From NCBI GenBank assembly GCA_016195815.1, contig JACPYX010000023.1, positions 1 to 64,000 on the forward strand: DNA of 64,000 nt, written 5' to 3'. Under the pieces are notes generated by a model that saw only the letters and a list, made by a program, of their open reading frames with translations, was not told where the DNA came from and did not search any database. The DNA comes from Chloroflexota bacterium. GTDB lineage: Bacteria > Chloroflexota > Anaerolineae > Anaerolineales > Villigracilaceae. Numbering within the stretch: the first letter of the stretch is position 1; the number at the start of each line of letters is the position of its first letter. The translations under genes were made by a program, and so were the position numbers. Shown piece by piece: positions 23,974-34,030 of this stretch.

Positions 23974-24981
23974 GTGGCTGTATTCTCTAAAGATCTCGGC
24001 ATTGACCTGGGCACCGTGTTCACCCGTCTTGCAGACAGCGCGCAAGTGCTTTTGCAGGAACCGACCATTGTTGCCATCGAAGTGGATGAGCAAAAGATGG
24101 TGGCTGTCGGCCAGGAGGCGCGCGACATGGTTGGCCGCGTGCCTGACAGCATCGAAGTGGCGCGCCCGCTCAGAAATGGCGTGATTGCAGATTACGAAAT
24201 CACCGAAACTTTGCTTTCATATTTATTGCAACGTGTGAGTGGGTCTTTGCGAGTCTTCCGCCCGCGGGTAATGATCTCTGTTCCGTATGGCGTGACAAGC
24301 GTCGAGCGCCGCGCAGTGTATGAAGCGGTGATGGAGGCCGGTTCACGCGAAGCGAGTCTAATTCAACAATCTCTGGCGGCTGCTTTGGGTATTGACCTGC
24401 CGATTGGCTCGCCTTCCGGCAACATGGTTATCTGTCTCGGCGGCGGTTGTACGGAGGCCTCGGTTATGGCCATGTATGGTATTGTCTCCGCTGACACGCT
24501 GCGAAAAGGCGGCCTGGATTTGGACGATGCAATCGTCAGTTATGTGCGCCGCAAGTATGGGGTAATCATCGGCCAGGCAACGGCGGAACAGCTCAAGGTC
24601 AAGATTGGAGCCGCTGTTCCTCAAGATACTGAAAACAGTATGGAAGTGCAGGGACAAGATCAAGTCACCGGCCTGCCGCGCCCGGTCACACTGACAACGG
24701 GTGAAATTGTCGAGGCTTTGCAGGAACCGTTGAAGGATATTACGGAGACTTGCCGCCGTGTTCTTGAGAAAACCCCGCCCGAACTTGTAGCAGATATTAT
24801 TGATCGGGGCGTGGCTTTGTGCGGCGGCGGCGCACTTTTGCGTGGAATTGATAAACTGCTGACCAAGTCTCTTGGCATCCCGGCCTATTTGGTGGATAAC
24901 CCGATGACTTGTGTGGTTGAAGGTTCGATCCGCGGTTTGGGAATGATGAATATTTTGCGGCGTAATCTGCCGCAGGTCTAA
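23974..24981 (+). CDS. mreB: MreB-like actin-family rod-shape protein
   Basis: FSKDLGIDLGTVFTRL; RPRVMISVPYGVTSVERRAVYEAVMEAG; GVALCGGGALLRGIDKLL; GTG start. Confidence 0.9.
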   Translation: MAVFSKDLGIDLGTVFTRLADSAQVLLQEPTIVAIEVDEQKMVAVGQEARDMVGRVPDSIEVARPLRNGVIADYEITETLLSYLLQRVSGSLRVFRPRVMISVPYGVTSVERRAVYEAVMEAGSREASLIQQSLAAALGIDLPIGSPSGNMVICLGGGCTEASVMAMYGIVSADTLRKGGLDLDDAIVSYVRRKYGVIIGQATAEQLKVKIGAAVPQDTENSMEVQGQDQVTGLPRPVTLTTGEIVEALQEPLKDITETCRRVLEKTPPELVADIIDRGVALCGGGALLRGIDKLLTKSLGIPAYLVDNPMTCVVEGSIRGLGMMNILRRNLPQV

Positions 24982-24994
24982 AAATTTATGGAAT

Positions 24995-25026
24995 GAAAAG
25001 GCGTCCGGTCAAGGGCGCCTTTTTTG
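24995..25026. terminator. Rho-independent terminator (mreB-like/rex convergent)
   Basis: AAAAGGCGTCCggtcaaGGGCGCCTTTTTT. Confidence 0.8.
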
Positions 25027-25037
25027 TTCCTGTTTTT

Positions 25038-25658
25038 TCAATCCAGATAATAAGTCATTCTTTGCAGGTGTGTGGATGGATCGATATATTGAACGCGGAC
25101 GTTATGCGGGACATTGATGCTGGTGGGGGCGTAATTCAGAATGGCTCTGACGCCGGCTTGCACGAGTTTATCGGCAACTGCCTGGGCGGCCGAAGCCGGG
25201 ACCGTCATCATCGCCATTTTTATTTTGGCGGAGCGGATGCGTTCTGTCATTGTTGATGCGTCTTCGATTATGAATCCCCCGATCTTTTGTCCGACTTTTG
25301 CATTGTCAATGTCGAAGACCATTGCCACGCGGAAGCCGCGGTTGCTGAATCCTTGATAGCGGGCCAGCGCGTGCCCCATATCGCCTGCGCCGACGATGAC
25401 TATATCCCACATGCGGTTAACGTTCAGGATTTCACGCAATTTATCGATCAGGAATGAAATCGAATAACCTGTGCCTTGCTTGCCAAATTCACCGAATTGA
25501 GAAATGTCTTTGCGTATCTGTGCTGCTGAAATTCCGACGAGTTCGCCCAATTCCTGTGAAGAAGTGGTCTTCATTCCGTTTTCAGCCATGCGTTGCAACG
25601 CACGTAAATAAACAGGCAGACGGCCAATGATGATATCGGGGATTTTATCTGCATTCAC
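25038..25658 (-). CDS. rex: Redox-sensing transcriptional repressor Rex
   Basis: IPDIIIGRLPVYLRALQRMAENGMKTTSSQELGELVGISAAQIRKDISQFGEFGKQGTGYS; GAGDMGHAL; GTG start assumed at 25658. Confidence 0.95.
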   Translation of the reverse strand: MNADKIPDIIIGRLPVYLRALQRMAENGMKTTSSQELGELVGISAAQIRKDISQFGEFGKQGTGYSISFLIDKLREILNVNRMWDIVIVGAGDMGHALARYQGFSNRGFRVAMVFDIDNAKVGQKIGGFIIEDASTMTERIRSAKIKMAMMTVPASAAQAVADKLVQAGVRAILNYAPTSINVPHNVRVQYIDPSTHLQRMTYYLD

Positions 25659-25759
25659 GGGATGCCCTCGTTTACTGGATTGGTTAAATCTACCATAAAA
25701 TTTGATTTTGTACAATTCCACACAAGTTGCGCGCCATGGGTTTCTAAAAATAAGAAAAC

Positions 25760-25860
25760 GAACCGCGAAGAGCGCCAAGATTTCTTTTTTTCTTGGTGTA
25801 CTTCGCGTCCTTCTCGGTGAAAAAAATGAGAAAAGCCGGAATTCACCAGGACTTTGAGAA
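25760..25860. repeat. Dispersed imperfect palindromic repeat, copy 2
   Basis: GAACCGCGAAGagcgccaagatttctttttttcttggtgtacttcgcgtccttctcggtgAAAAAAATGAGAAAAGCCGGAATTC; flank matches copy 1. Confidence 0.75.
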
Positions 25861-26082
25861 GACCGTGAAGTTCCGCGTTATGCTTTTCTCAAAGCTCAGG
25901 TGAACGCTATTTTTTTCGCGAGCTTTACCTGCGAGTGCAATGTCGCAGTTCGGTCCTTGCCTTTGAAAAAGCGATGAGTTGATTGTCAGTAAATTGGGTA
26001 AACGGGAAAATTTGAAGTCAGGAAAAAATATTTAAACGATGACAGATTTGGGTTTGAATGGAGGCGGTGAACTTTGTCTGCT

Positions 26083-26123
26083 TAAAAACTCCCCTTCCTC
26101 TTGCAAGAGAAAGGGGAGTGCGG
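26083..26123 (-). terminator. Terminator of the CHASE2-cyclase gene
   Basis: ACTCCCCTTTCTCTTGCAAGAGGAAGGGGAGTTTTTAAG on the minus strand, right after the stop. Confidence 0.85.
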
Positions 26124-28022
26124 TTATTCTGATTTGTTTTGATCTGGAGTTTGTTGATTCCAGAGTTGGATTCGATCAGATTTGGGGGCGTTTTTGCGGC
26201 CAAGTAATTTGTAGACATTGACGGGCTGCGTTTTGCCCTTGACGGTGACCGAGTCGGCCAGCTCTGTATCGAATTCATCCTTGACCTGCTGGTAGGTGCT
26301 TTCGCTGATGAGGATCGGCCACTGGTAAGTCTTGGTCAAATCTTGCAAGCGCGAGGCCAGATTGGCGTTATCGCCGATGATGGTGTAGTTGATGCGCTGG
26401 GCCGACCCAAGCAGTCCGACAAAGACTTCGCCCGAATTGATGCCGATGCCGATCTCAATGTGATATGGACGGTGTTCCCGCTGCCATTGTTGATGAAGAG
26501 CAACGAGCGCCTTTCGCATTTCGACTGCTGTGCGGACCGCGCGCAGAGCATGGTCCTCGTGGACAACCGGCTCTCCGAAAAAGGCAATAATGGCATCGCC
26601 TTCATATTTGTCAACGGTTCCGCCGAAATTATCTATAACGCGTGTCATGGCCTCAAGATAAGGATTAAGCACTTCCACTACTTCTTCCGGCGACAGTTTC
26701 TCGGAGAGTGTGGTGAAACCGCGAATATCAGAGAATAGGATGCTGATGTCGGCGCGTTTATTGAGCGATGTGATGTCCTGCGTGGCAATGAGTTGATCCA
26801 CCATTTCAGGCGATATGAAGCGGGTGAATAGATTGCGCACGCGGCGCTTCTCCATCTCTTGCGAGACGGCTTGCTCCAGCGTTGGCAGGACCACGCCCAG
26901 GAAAAGCATAAGCTGCGGCCCGACGGTTGGGATGTAGAGTGCTTGTGTGATGAATGAAATGTAGGCTGCAATAGCGTACAAGATTATGCCGCCAGCCATG
27001 ATTCCAATTGTCATAGATGGCCGGTGAATGCGGGAGATCAGACTGGCAAGCAGCGCCATCGCGATGATAATAACCAGCGCCACCCAGGGTTGTGTTGCGC
27101 GCAGGTATCGCCCGCTGACTAATGTGTCTATGGCATTGGCGACGATCTCAACCCCGGCTGTCGGTTTCTGCGCCGAGAAGGGCGTGGGATAAACATCGTG
27201 AAGCGAGAGGGTGGTAGCGCCGATCAGGATGATTTTGTCTTTGAATGCGTTCGGATTTTCTGCAAGGACATCACCTAAAACAACTTTGTAGGCAGAATAG
27301 GTTGGATAGGTCCCGCCCGGGCCTGCGAAGTTGACCAATAGTTGGCCGTTGCGTAAAGGTATCTGTTGATTGTTGAAGGTCAGGCCGGCGGCAGAAGGAG
27401 CGGAAGGTGCCGAGCCGTTCGTAAACAATCTGGCGGCTTCAAAGGCCCAGTTGTAATAGACGGTCTCTCCGTATTGATCATAAGCCTGGATGGAGCGGGT
27501 AATGGCATCTTTATCTTGAATGATCGTGGTAATGCCAATGCCATCGAGGATTTCGCGATATTGCTTCAGGGGTAAATTGAGGGTAGCAGTGCCGTGCTGG
27601 AGAGGGTCACGGGAAATCTGCATGTCGAGCACAGCGGCAGGAGACTCGCTCAAGGCTTTTGCGAGAGTCTCATCCCCTCCCGGATCGCGGCCTTCCTGGA
27701 ACAGAAATACGTCCAAGCCGACCACGCGCGCTCCTCCCTTGTTGACTGCGTCCACGATCTGCGCCAGATAGGCTCTTGGCCAGGGCCACTGGTAGCCCGT
27801 CCAACTAAAAGATGCGTCGTCAATGGCAACGATGACGATATCTCCTGAAACGGGTTCAGGCCCGCGCAGGCGCATCATGGTGTCACGCGCGCCAAGTTCC
27901 AAACCATCGAGCGGTGTGCTGATATTTGGGAAAAGGGTCATGACTTGAAGCGCTAACAAAACGATGGCGACAGCAGCAATTAAAATAAAACGCAAGCGGG
28001 GAGTGGTTCTTTGGCTATTCAT
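26124..28022 (-). CDS. CHASE2 domain adenylate/guanylate cyclase
   Basis: CHASE2-like GDIVIVAIDDASFSWTGYQWPWPRAYLAQIVD, three TM, cyclase domain ISILFSDIRGFTTLSEKLSPEEVVEVLN. Confidence 0.93.
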   Translation of the reverse strand: MNSQRTTPRLRFILIAAVAIVLLALQVMTLFPNISTPLDGLELGARDTMMRLRGPEPVSGDIVIVAIDDASFSWTGYQWPWPRAYLAQIVDAVNKGGARVVGLDVFLFQEGRDPGGDETLAKALSESPAAVLDMQISRDPLQHGTATLNLPLKQYREILDGIGITTIIQDKDAITRSIQAYDQYGETVYYNWAFEAARLFTNGSAPSAPSAAGLTFNNQQIPLRNGQLLVNFAGPGGTYPTYSAYKVVLGDVLAENPNAFKDKIILIGATTLSLHDVYPTPFSAQKPTAGVEIVANAIDTLVSGRYLRATQPWVALVIIIAMALLASLISRIHRPSMTIGIMAGGIILYAIAAYISFITQALYIPTVGPQLMLFLGVVLPTLEQAVSQEMEKRRVRNLFTRFISPEMVDQLIATQDITSLNKRADISILFSDIRGFTTLSEKLSPEEVVEVLNPYLEAMTRVIDNFGGTVDKYEGDAIIAFFGEPVVHEDHALRAVRTAVEMRKALVALHQQWQREHRPYHIEIGIGINSGEVFVGLLGSAQRINYTIIGDNANLASRLQDLTKTYQWPILISESTYQQVKDEFDTELADSVTVKGKTQPVNVYKLLGRKNAPKSDRIQLWNQQTPDQNKSE

Positions 28023-28089
28023 AATGCCCTTCCAACAATCTGGATTGTATCAAACTCTGTTGTTATATGTGATGCAGATGGATGCTTTT

Positions 28090-28155
28090 TCACCGCGAAG
28101 GGCGCGAAGTGCGCCAAGAGAAAAAAGAAATCTTTGCGCTCTTCGCGGTTTGTTT
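28090..28155. repeat. Dispersed imperfect palindromic repeat, copy 3 (core only)
   Basis: TTCACCGCGAAGggcgcgaagtgcgccaagagaaaaaagaaatctttgcgctCTTCGCGGTTTG. Confidence 0.7.
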
Positions 28156-28194
28156 CTTGCTTAGAAAAACCTTGATGCTTTCTTTGCCCAAATC

Positions 28195-29340
28195 TTAACG
28201 CATTGTCTCGATGCCCAATGTGTAATTCACATATTCCAATCCGTTGTTCCCGGGTCTGACAAACAGCCGCACCAAATACATTTGCCCGGCGATTACATCC
28301 AAGATTTTTTTCTGGCCGCATAACAAGCCTGCCCAGTTCTGAGATGTCGCGCCATTTTGCCAAAGTTCAACATTTAATGCGCCATTGCCGGCACAGGTCA
28401 GGCTGATCGAAACACTCGCACTATAAGGCGTAAATTGGACCCAGTCTTCCGCGTCGCCGTCGGGCGCAGAAACATTGCTTGAATAAATCAGCGAGCGCGT
28501 TCCAACAGGCGAAAAAATAATGCTCACCGCAGGCGCTTGTTGCGAATCGTTATCCTGCAGGGCAGCCACCAAAGTGGGCGTGATGGTCGGCGGGATTATT
28601 GTCGGTGTGCCGGTGCCGACCACCTGGCCGCCTCCGCCCACAATCGGCAAATTCTCCGCGCCGCTGGATTGCACATAAGCCGCCGTCACCCAGCCTTTTC
28701 CATCGGGCGCATTTGTAAAAGATATTTGCAGCCACATGCCGTTTGCATCTTTTCCGATCAACGTAACGACATCTTTCGGGTTGAGCGTGCCGAGCGTGTC
28801 GAAGTCTGTACCGGGGCCACTGCGGACGTTGACCTGTTGGATGATGACGCCGCTTGGGCCGGATATTGATCCGCTTCCATTTCCGGACGTTGAGGCGGGC
28901 GCGGCGCCAATAACCTTGATCGCGTCCTTGTCTTTGACTTCCACATACTGTGCTGTAACCCAGCCTTTTCCATCCGGCCCTTGCGGGAAAATAATTTGAT
29001 ACCAATTTCCGCCCGGGTCTTTTCCGGTGATTTGGATTTTTGCAAACTGGTCAACGATGGCGAGCGTTGTACCTGCCGTGGATGGTTCAGCGCGCACATT
29101 GACCTTCGAGGATGTTGTCCCTTCGACTGGCGTCAGAGTGGGCAAAGCTGTCGCAGGCTGAGTCGCCTGGGCCGGAGGAGGGGGCGTGGTCGGCGGCAAA
29201 GTAGCCGTGATGATAAAGACCGTCGGCCTGACTGAATCTGGCGCAGTGGCTTTGAATCCGCAAGCGGAGAGGAGCAGGACAAATAAGGAGATGAAGAAAA
29301 TAGTTTTATGCACAGTGCAATTGTAATATCGATGGCGCAT
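28195..29340 (-). CDS. SH3-domain lipoprotein
   Basis: Lipobox LLLSACG; two SH3b units (KVNVRAEPSTAGTTLAIVDQ... and QVNVRSGPGTDFDTLGTLNP...). Confidence 0.85.
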   Translation of the reverse strand: MRHRYYNCTVHKTIFFISLFVLLLSACGFKATAPDSVRPTVFIITATLPPTTPPPPAQATQPATALPTLTPVEGTTSSKVNVRAEPSTAGTTLAIVDQFAKIQITGKDPGGNWYQIIFPQGPDGKGWVTAQYVEVKDKDAIKVIGAAPASTSGNGSGSISGPSGVIIQQVNVRSGPGTDFDTLGTLNPKDVVTLIGKDANGMWLQISFTNAPDGKGWVTAAYVQSSGAENLPIVGGGGQVVGTGTPTIIPPTITPTLVAALQDNDSQQAPAVSIIFSPVGTRSLIYSSNVSAPDGDAEDWVQFTPYSASVSISLTCAGNGALNVELWQNGATSQNWAGLLCGQKKILDVIAGQMYLVRLFVRPGNNGLEYVNYTLGIETMR

Positions 29341-29418
29341 GAATTGAACGTTGGATACAGTTCAAATGAAACCGGCGGTAAAAGGAGGCAATCGCTTTGC
29401 CAGTGACTGCTTCCCGTT

Positions 29419-30429
29419 TTATTTTGCGATAACCGCCCTCATCACAAACTTATTCACCCCTCCCAAACGATACTTATATTCCTCGTCTCCGCGCATGAAA
29501 TCGAATTCGGTGCGGCCATGCTCGCAGGCCCATTGGATTTGGTGGCCGAGCAGGACCCAGCCGGGGGAGAGTTCCATGAAGTCCCGGTTGACGCCGGAGT
29601 TGTAACCCCATAATTTATTTTTGTAATCGAAGTTGACCGCCGCCGCGGCTTTGACTCCGCCCACTTCGAGAAATGCCAGCCACAAATAGCCGTGTTCGAA
29701 CGCGGCACGTAGAATGGACGTCATTTGTAAGTGCATATCGTCTTTCAAAAAGAGCGCCTTGTTCGGGTCTTGAATCATTAAGCTGAAAAAGGCTTCGATC
29801 TCGGAATCGAGCGCGGCGGCATCCTCGACGATATAAAAGCGGACCGGCATTTCATATTCCGCGGCGCGGCGCATCTTGCGTTTGATCTCGTGCCGCTGTT
29901 TCTTTTCGATGCGCGCAAGATATTCTTCGAACGAACCGTTCAACGCGATGCGCGGCGTGGGGCGATAGATTTCCTGGCGATACGTCCAGCCGCGCCGTTC
30001 AGATTCGGCTTTGAGCGCCGCCAGCGTGGGGGATGAATCGGGCAGGTTGTACCAATCGCAGGCCGTGCCCGCTTGAAGTCCGGAATGAACGAGGAAGTCG
30101 AAGAGTCCCGTCAGAAAGCGCGGCAAGTCTTCGGCGCGCACAATCAAATCCAGATAGTCTGAAATCTCGATGCTTCCAACTAAAAGCAACGCGGCGCGTC
30201 CATCGTAATCCGTTTTGAAGAGCGGAGCGATGCCGATGAGCCTTCCGTTTTCAGAAGCGGATACCAAAACCAGTTCGGCCTGCTTCCATTCGCCGCCGCC
30301 CCGCGTTTGCCACCATTGGCTGAGATATTCATAACGTGAAAAAGGTGTATCGCTGATGCCTGCTTCGACAAGCGTGTTCCAGTCTTGCGGATTGATGGTT
30401 GAAAAGTCTGTGTGTAAGGTGAATTCCAT
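29419..30429 (-). CDS. GNAT/BioF2-like acetyltransferase (FemAB/CelD type)
   Basis: KQRHEIKRKMRRAAE; AAAAVNFDYKNKLWGYNSGVNRDFMELSPGWVLLGHQIQWACEHGRTEFDFMRGDEEYKYRLG. Confidence 0.85.
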   Translation of the reverse strand: MEFTLHTDFSTINPQDWNTLVEAGISDTPFSRYEYLSQWWQTRGGGEWKQAELVLVSASENGRLIGIAPLFKTDYDGRAALLLVGSIEISDYLDLIVRAEDLPRFLTGLFDFLVHSGLQAGTACDWYNLPDSSPTLAALKAESERRGWTYRQEIYRPTPRIALNGSFEEYLARIEKKQRHEIKRKMRRAAEYEMPVRFYIVEDAAALDSEIEAFFSLMIQDPNKALFLKDDMHLQMTSILRAAFEHGYLWLAFLEVGGVKAAAAVNFDYKNKLWGYNSGVNRDFMELSPGWVLLGHQIQWACEHGRTEFDFMRGDEEYKYRLGGVNKFVMRAVIAK

Positions 30430-30501
30430 GTTTGTCCAATGCGGGATGTTGTCGCCAAGATTTTACCAGTATAATGATGCAGGATATTTTCGTTTCTTAC
30501 C

Positions 30502-32796
30502 ATGCCGCTGGATTTGACACTCACCCCCATCTATCGTATCAACGGACAAGACCAATCGTCATTGCCTGGCCTGCTGGCCGCAACACCGCCGCGAAAAGCC
30601 GCGCGCGGCCGCGACCAAGATCGCCTGGTCATCTATCTTGTGTTGACCGGCAATGCGGTTTTTTCGACGGGTGAGTATGCACAATTCGCCAGCCGCGCGG
30701 CGGTGACGTTCTATGAAACACAGGGTACGCTCACATCTGCATTGCGCGCCGCAGCCCAGGCCATCAACAAACCATTGCTCGAACGCAACATGACCACCAG
30801 CGGGCGCGGCCAATACGCGGTGGGCTTGCTGGTGCTGGCCGCCATGCGCGAGTCGCAGGTCACTTTTCTGGTCAGCGGCCCGTTGCATATTTTTACGCTG
30901 GGGGCGGGCGGCGTTCAACATATTTTCGATTCGCTCTCAGGCAAGGGCCTCGGCCTCAACGCCGCCGCCACTTATCATTTTTCACAAGCCGCGCTTCAAC
31001 CTGATGACCGCTTGCTATTTTCGGGCAAAGTCCCGGCGATGTGGGATGCCGCGCTGAAGGATGCCAGCCCGGCTTCGCTCGAAGCCACGCGCCGCCGTCT
31101 CATGACTCTTACAACCGAAGACGTGAACGCCGTCCTGCTTCAAGTTGCGAATGGCCCCGGCGTGTTGACCCTACTGCGCCCTGCGCCTCCACCCTCCGAC
31201 GTGAGCCTGCCGCGCGCGCAACCAGCCGAGTCCGCGCCCGAACCTGAACTACCCATTTCTGCGCGCCAGGCGCATCTTCTCCAGCCATCGGCGTATGCCA
31301 TTCCGCCGCAGCCGAAGGAAGAGATTCTGCTTCCTGAAGAATCCACCGCTCCAGATGTTTTGAGTGCGTTGCCGCGCGCTAGGCAGGCTGATCCGCCATT
31401 GATCGAAGAAGAGACGGCTACGCCCTCCGGCCAGCCGCCTGCGCCGCGCCAACCCTCAGCCCGGACGCGCCGGGCGGCGAAGACCGTTGTAAACGGGATG
31501 CAGGCCTGGCGTCGAATTTCCGAGCGTTTCAATATCGGGATGCAAAAATTTCTGCCGCGCCTATTACCCGAATCGGGAGAAACCGCGCCCGTTGTTCTGC
31601 CGCCGTCTGCCATGGTCTTCATCACATTGCTGATCCCGCTGGTGGTTGTGACCGTGGCGAGCGTGGTCTATTTCCGTTATGGACGAAGCGTTCAATATGA
31701 AGAGTATCTCATCCAGGCGAAAAATGAGCAGGAGCAAGCTGTCAGTTTAACCGACCCGGTTGCGCAACGAGAAGCATGGCAGAGAGAACTCTTTTATCTT
31801 GATAAGGCGGATGAATACAGCTCCACCGATGAGACACTCAAACTTCGGCAGGAGGCGCAAGGCAATCTGGATCGTTTGCAAGGCATCACGCGCTTGCGAT
31901 TCCAGCCGGTGTTAAATACCGGTGTGGGCGCCCAGATCAGCCGCATGGCCGCCAGCGAAAACGATTTGTATTTGCTGGATGCGCAGCGCGGCGGAGTTTT
32001 GCGGATCATGCTTACAAGCAGCGGCTTTCGGCAGGATTCTACTTTTAAATGTCAGCCTGGTTCTTATAATGATGGAAACTATACCGTCGGCCCTTTGGTT
32101 GACATTCTGGCCATGCCGCAGAACAACATCAATGCGCCTGTGATCGGCGTGGATGCCAATGGAAACTTGCTGAATTGCACGCCGGGCCAGGTGGCGCTGG
32201 CTGCTCCGCTTCCACCGCCTGATACAAATTGGGGACGCGTGACCGCCATTACTTTGGACGGCGGCAATCTCTATGTGCTTGACGCGCCCTTGCGCGCTAT
32301 ATGGGTTTATACAGGTAAAGATGGCGTATTTGTGGATCGGCCATATTTCTTTTTTGGCGGGCAGATTCCGCAGCTGGAAGATGCCATTGATCTGGCAGTA
32401 AGCGGGGATGATCTGTATATCCTGCATTCCGACGGGCGTCTTTCGCATTGCTCCTACAGCCGTATTGATACCGTCCCAACGCGTTGTGAAGATCCGGCCA
32501 GCCTGGTGAATCCCTTCCCGGCTTATCGTGATGTCAATGCGTTTACTGAAGCCCACTTCACGCAAATGACGTTTACGCCCGCGCCCGATTCCGCTTTGCT
32601 TTTGTTGAACGCGGATGGGCAGAGCATCTTTCGTTTTACGCCGCGTTCTCTCGAATTACAAAACCAGCTTCGGCCTCTTGCCGGGCAGGCCAACCCATTA
32701 CCACCTGGCCCTATCGGCGCGATAGCCATCAGCCCAAACCATGTGGTGTACCTGGCCGTTCAAGACAGGATATACTTCGCCGTAGAGTCGCCATAG
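30502..32796 (+). CDS. PP2C-like domain protein with TM and extracytoplasmic beta-propeller-like region
   Basis: N-terminal PP2C-like pattern, Pro-rich linker, one TM (VFITLLIPLVVVTVASVVYF), repeat-like C-terminus. Confidence 0.55.
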   Translation: MPLDLTLTPIYRINGQDQSSLPGLLAATPPRKAARGRDQDRLVIYLVLTGNAVFSTGEYAQFASRAAVTFYETQGTLTSALRAAAQAINKPLLERNMTTSGRGQYAVGLLVLAAMRESQVTFLVSGPLHIFTLGAGGVQHIFDSLSGKGLGLNAAATYHFSQAALQPDDRLLFSGKVPAMWDAALKDASPASLEATRRRLMTLTTEDVNAVLLQVANGPGVLTLLRPAPPPSDVSLPRAQPAESAPEPELPISARQAHLLQPSAYAIPPQPKEEILLPEESTAPDVLSALPRARQADPPLIEEETATPSGQPPAPRQPSARTRRAAKTVVNGMQAWRRISERFNIGMQKFLPRLLPESGETAPVVLPPSAMVFITLLIPLVVVTVASVVYFRYGRSVQYEEYLIQAKNEQEQAVSLTDPVAQREAWQRELFYLDKADEYSSTDETLKLRQEAQGNLDRLQGITRLRFQPVLNTGVGAQISRMAASENDLYLLDAQRGGVLRIMLTSSGFRQDSTFKCQPGSYNDGNYTVGPLVDILAMPQNNINAPVIGVDANGNLLNCTPGQVALAAPLPPPDTNWGRVTAITLDGGNLYVLDAPLRAIWVYTGKDGVFVDRPYFFFGGQIPQLEDAIDLAVSGDDLYILHSDGRLSHCSYSRIDTVPTRCEDPASLVNPFPAYRDVNAFTEAHFTQMTFTPAPDSALLLLNADGQSIFRFTPRSLELQNQLRPLAGQANPLPPGPIGAIAISPNHVVYLAVQDRIYFAVESP

Positions 32797-32813
32797 TGAT
32801 TAGGAGAAGAGCC

Positions 32814-33878
32814 ATGCCAATTTCGGATTTTCTGAATTCTTTGCTTGGAAACAAACCTCAACAGCCGGGCCAGCCATCCGGCGCAGGCATCGCCGGACAG
32901 GTCAAACTGCCGGATAGTGCCAACGAACCGGCCCAGATCACCAATGCCAAAGTTCTGCTTATTGTTTATAACCCTGCAATGAACGATGGCAGGAAATTAT
33001 CTGAATACATGAATTGGGCGCGGCCTGATGATTTAGTCACTGGATTCATAAACGATATTTTGCAGACCAGCGGCGGGATGGTTCGCTATCAAATCGCCCA
33101 GCGCGTCGACCTGGACGAATTTCCTCTGCTTGCTGACGGCTTCCGCTACACGCCCCAAACTTTCCTGGATGTAGTGAGCGGCAAGACGCCCATGCATAAT
33201 CCGCCCGGCGTGGACTACAATGCCATCTTGAAACAATTCAACATTCTTCAGCGTGTGGATAATAAAGAGTTTGATGAAGTGTGGGTAATGGCCTTTCCCT
33301 ACGCCGGCTTTTATGAATCGGTCATGGGCGGCGCAGGCGCGTTCTGGTGCAATGCCCCGCCGCTTCCCAACACGAACTCCAGCAGGCGGCGCTTTGTCGT
33401 TATGGGATTTTCGTATGAGCGCGGCGTGGGTGAAATGCTGGAATCTTATGGGCACAGAACGGAGAGTATTCTCGGCAAAGTATTCAATTCCCAGGATTTC
33501 GTCACCTGGGCTTATAAACCCAACCGCAATCCCGCTGTTGTGAGTGGAAATCTCAACCCCTTCCAGCGCTTTCTGCTCTTCGATCAGATTGCGCCGGGCA
33601 AGGCCGCGCTGGGCACGATCCATTATGCTCCGAACAGCGCGAAGGATTACGACTGGAGCAACCAGACTCCCGTCCAATCCGAATGCCACGATTGGCTGAA
33701 CTTCCCGAATTTCAAAGGCGATGTGAGGAGCGTGACCGCCGCCGACTGGGGGAACGGGGATATCCGCGCCCATCATGTTTGGTGGTTCAACCATCTTCCA
33801 AAAGTCGCGGGACGCAGAAACGGCGTCCACAACAATTGGTGGCAATATATAGCCAATCCGAATAATGTGATTGTATAA
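32814..33878 (+). CDS. Conserved protein of unknown function
   Basis: 354 aa; distinctive HHVWWFNHLPKVAG...NNWWQYI; start at ATG 32814. Confidence 0.6.
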   Translation: MPISDFLNSLLGNKPQQPGQPSGAGIAGQVKLPDSANEPAQITNAKVLLIVYNPAMNDGRKLSEYMNWARPDDLVTGFINDILQTSGGMVRYQIAQRVDLDEFPLLADGFRYTPQTFLDVVSGKTPMHNPPGVDYNAILKQFNILQRVDNKEFDEVWVMAFPYAGFYESVMGGAGAFWCNAPPLPNTNSSRRRFVVMGFSYERGVGEMLESYGHRTESILGKVFNSQDFVTWAYKPNRNPAVVSGNLNPFQRFLLFDQIAPGKAALGTIHYAPNSAKDYDWSNQTPVQSECHDWLNFPNFKGDVRSVTAADWGNGDIRAHHVWWFNHLPKVAGRRNGVHNNWWQYIANPNNVIV

Positions 33879-33892
33879 AGTTCGAGTCCGGC

Positions 33893-33932
33893 GGCATCGC
33901 ACCGGGGAACGTTCCGGTGCGATGCTTTCTTA
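33893..33932 (+). terminator. Strong hairpin terminator
   Basis: GCATCGCACCGGggaacgttCCGGTGCGATGCTTTCTT. Confidence 0.8.
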
Positions 33933-34030
33933 TTAACAGAATTGAAAGCGGGGGGCATGTGTATTTGAGTTGTAATGTATTTATCGGGATCGAAATATAA
34001 AATTAGCATGGATCAGGTTGCCAGGATCTT

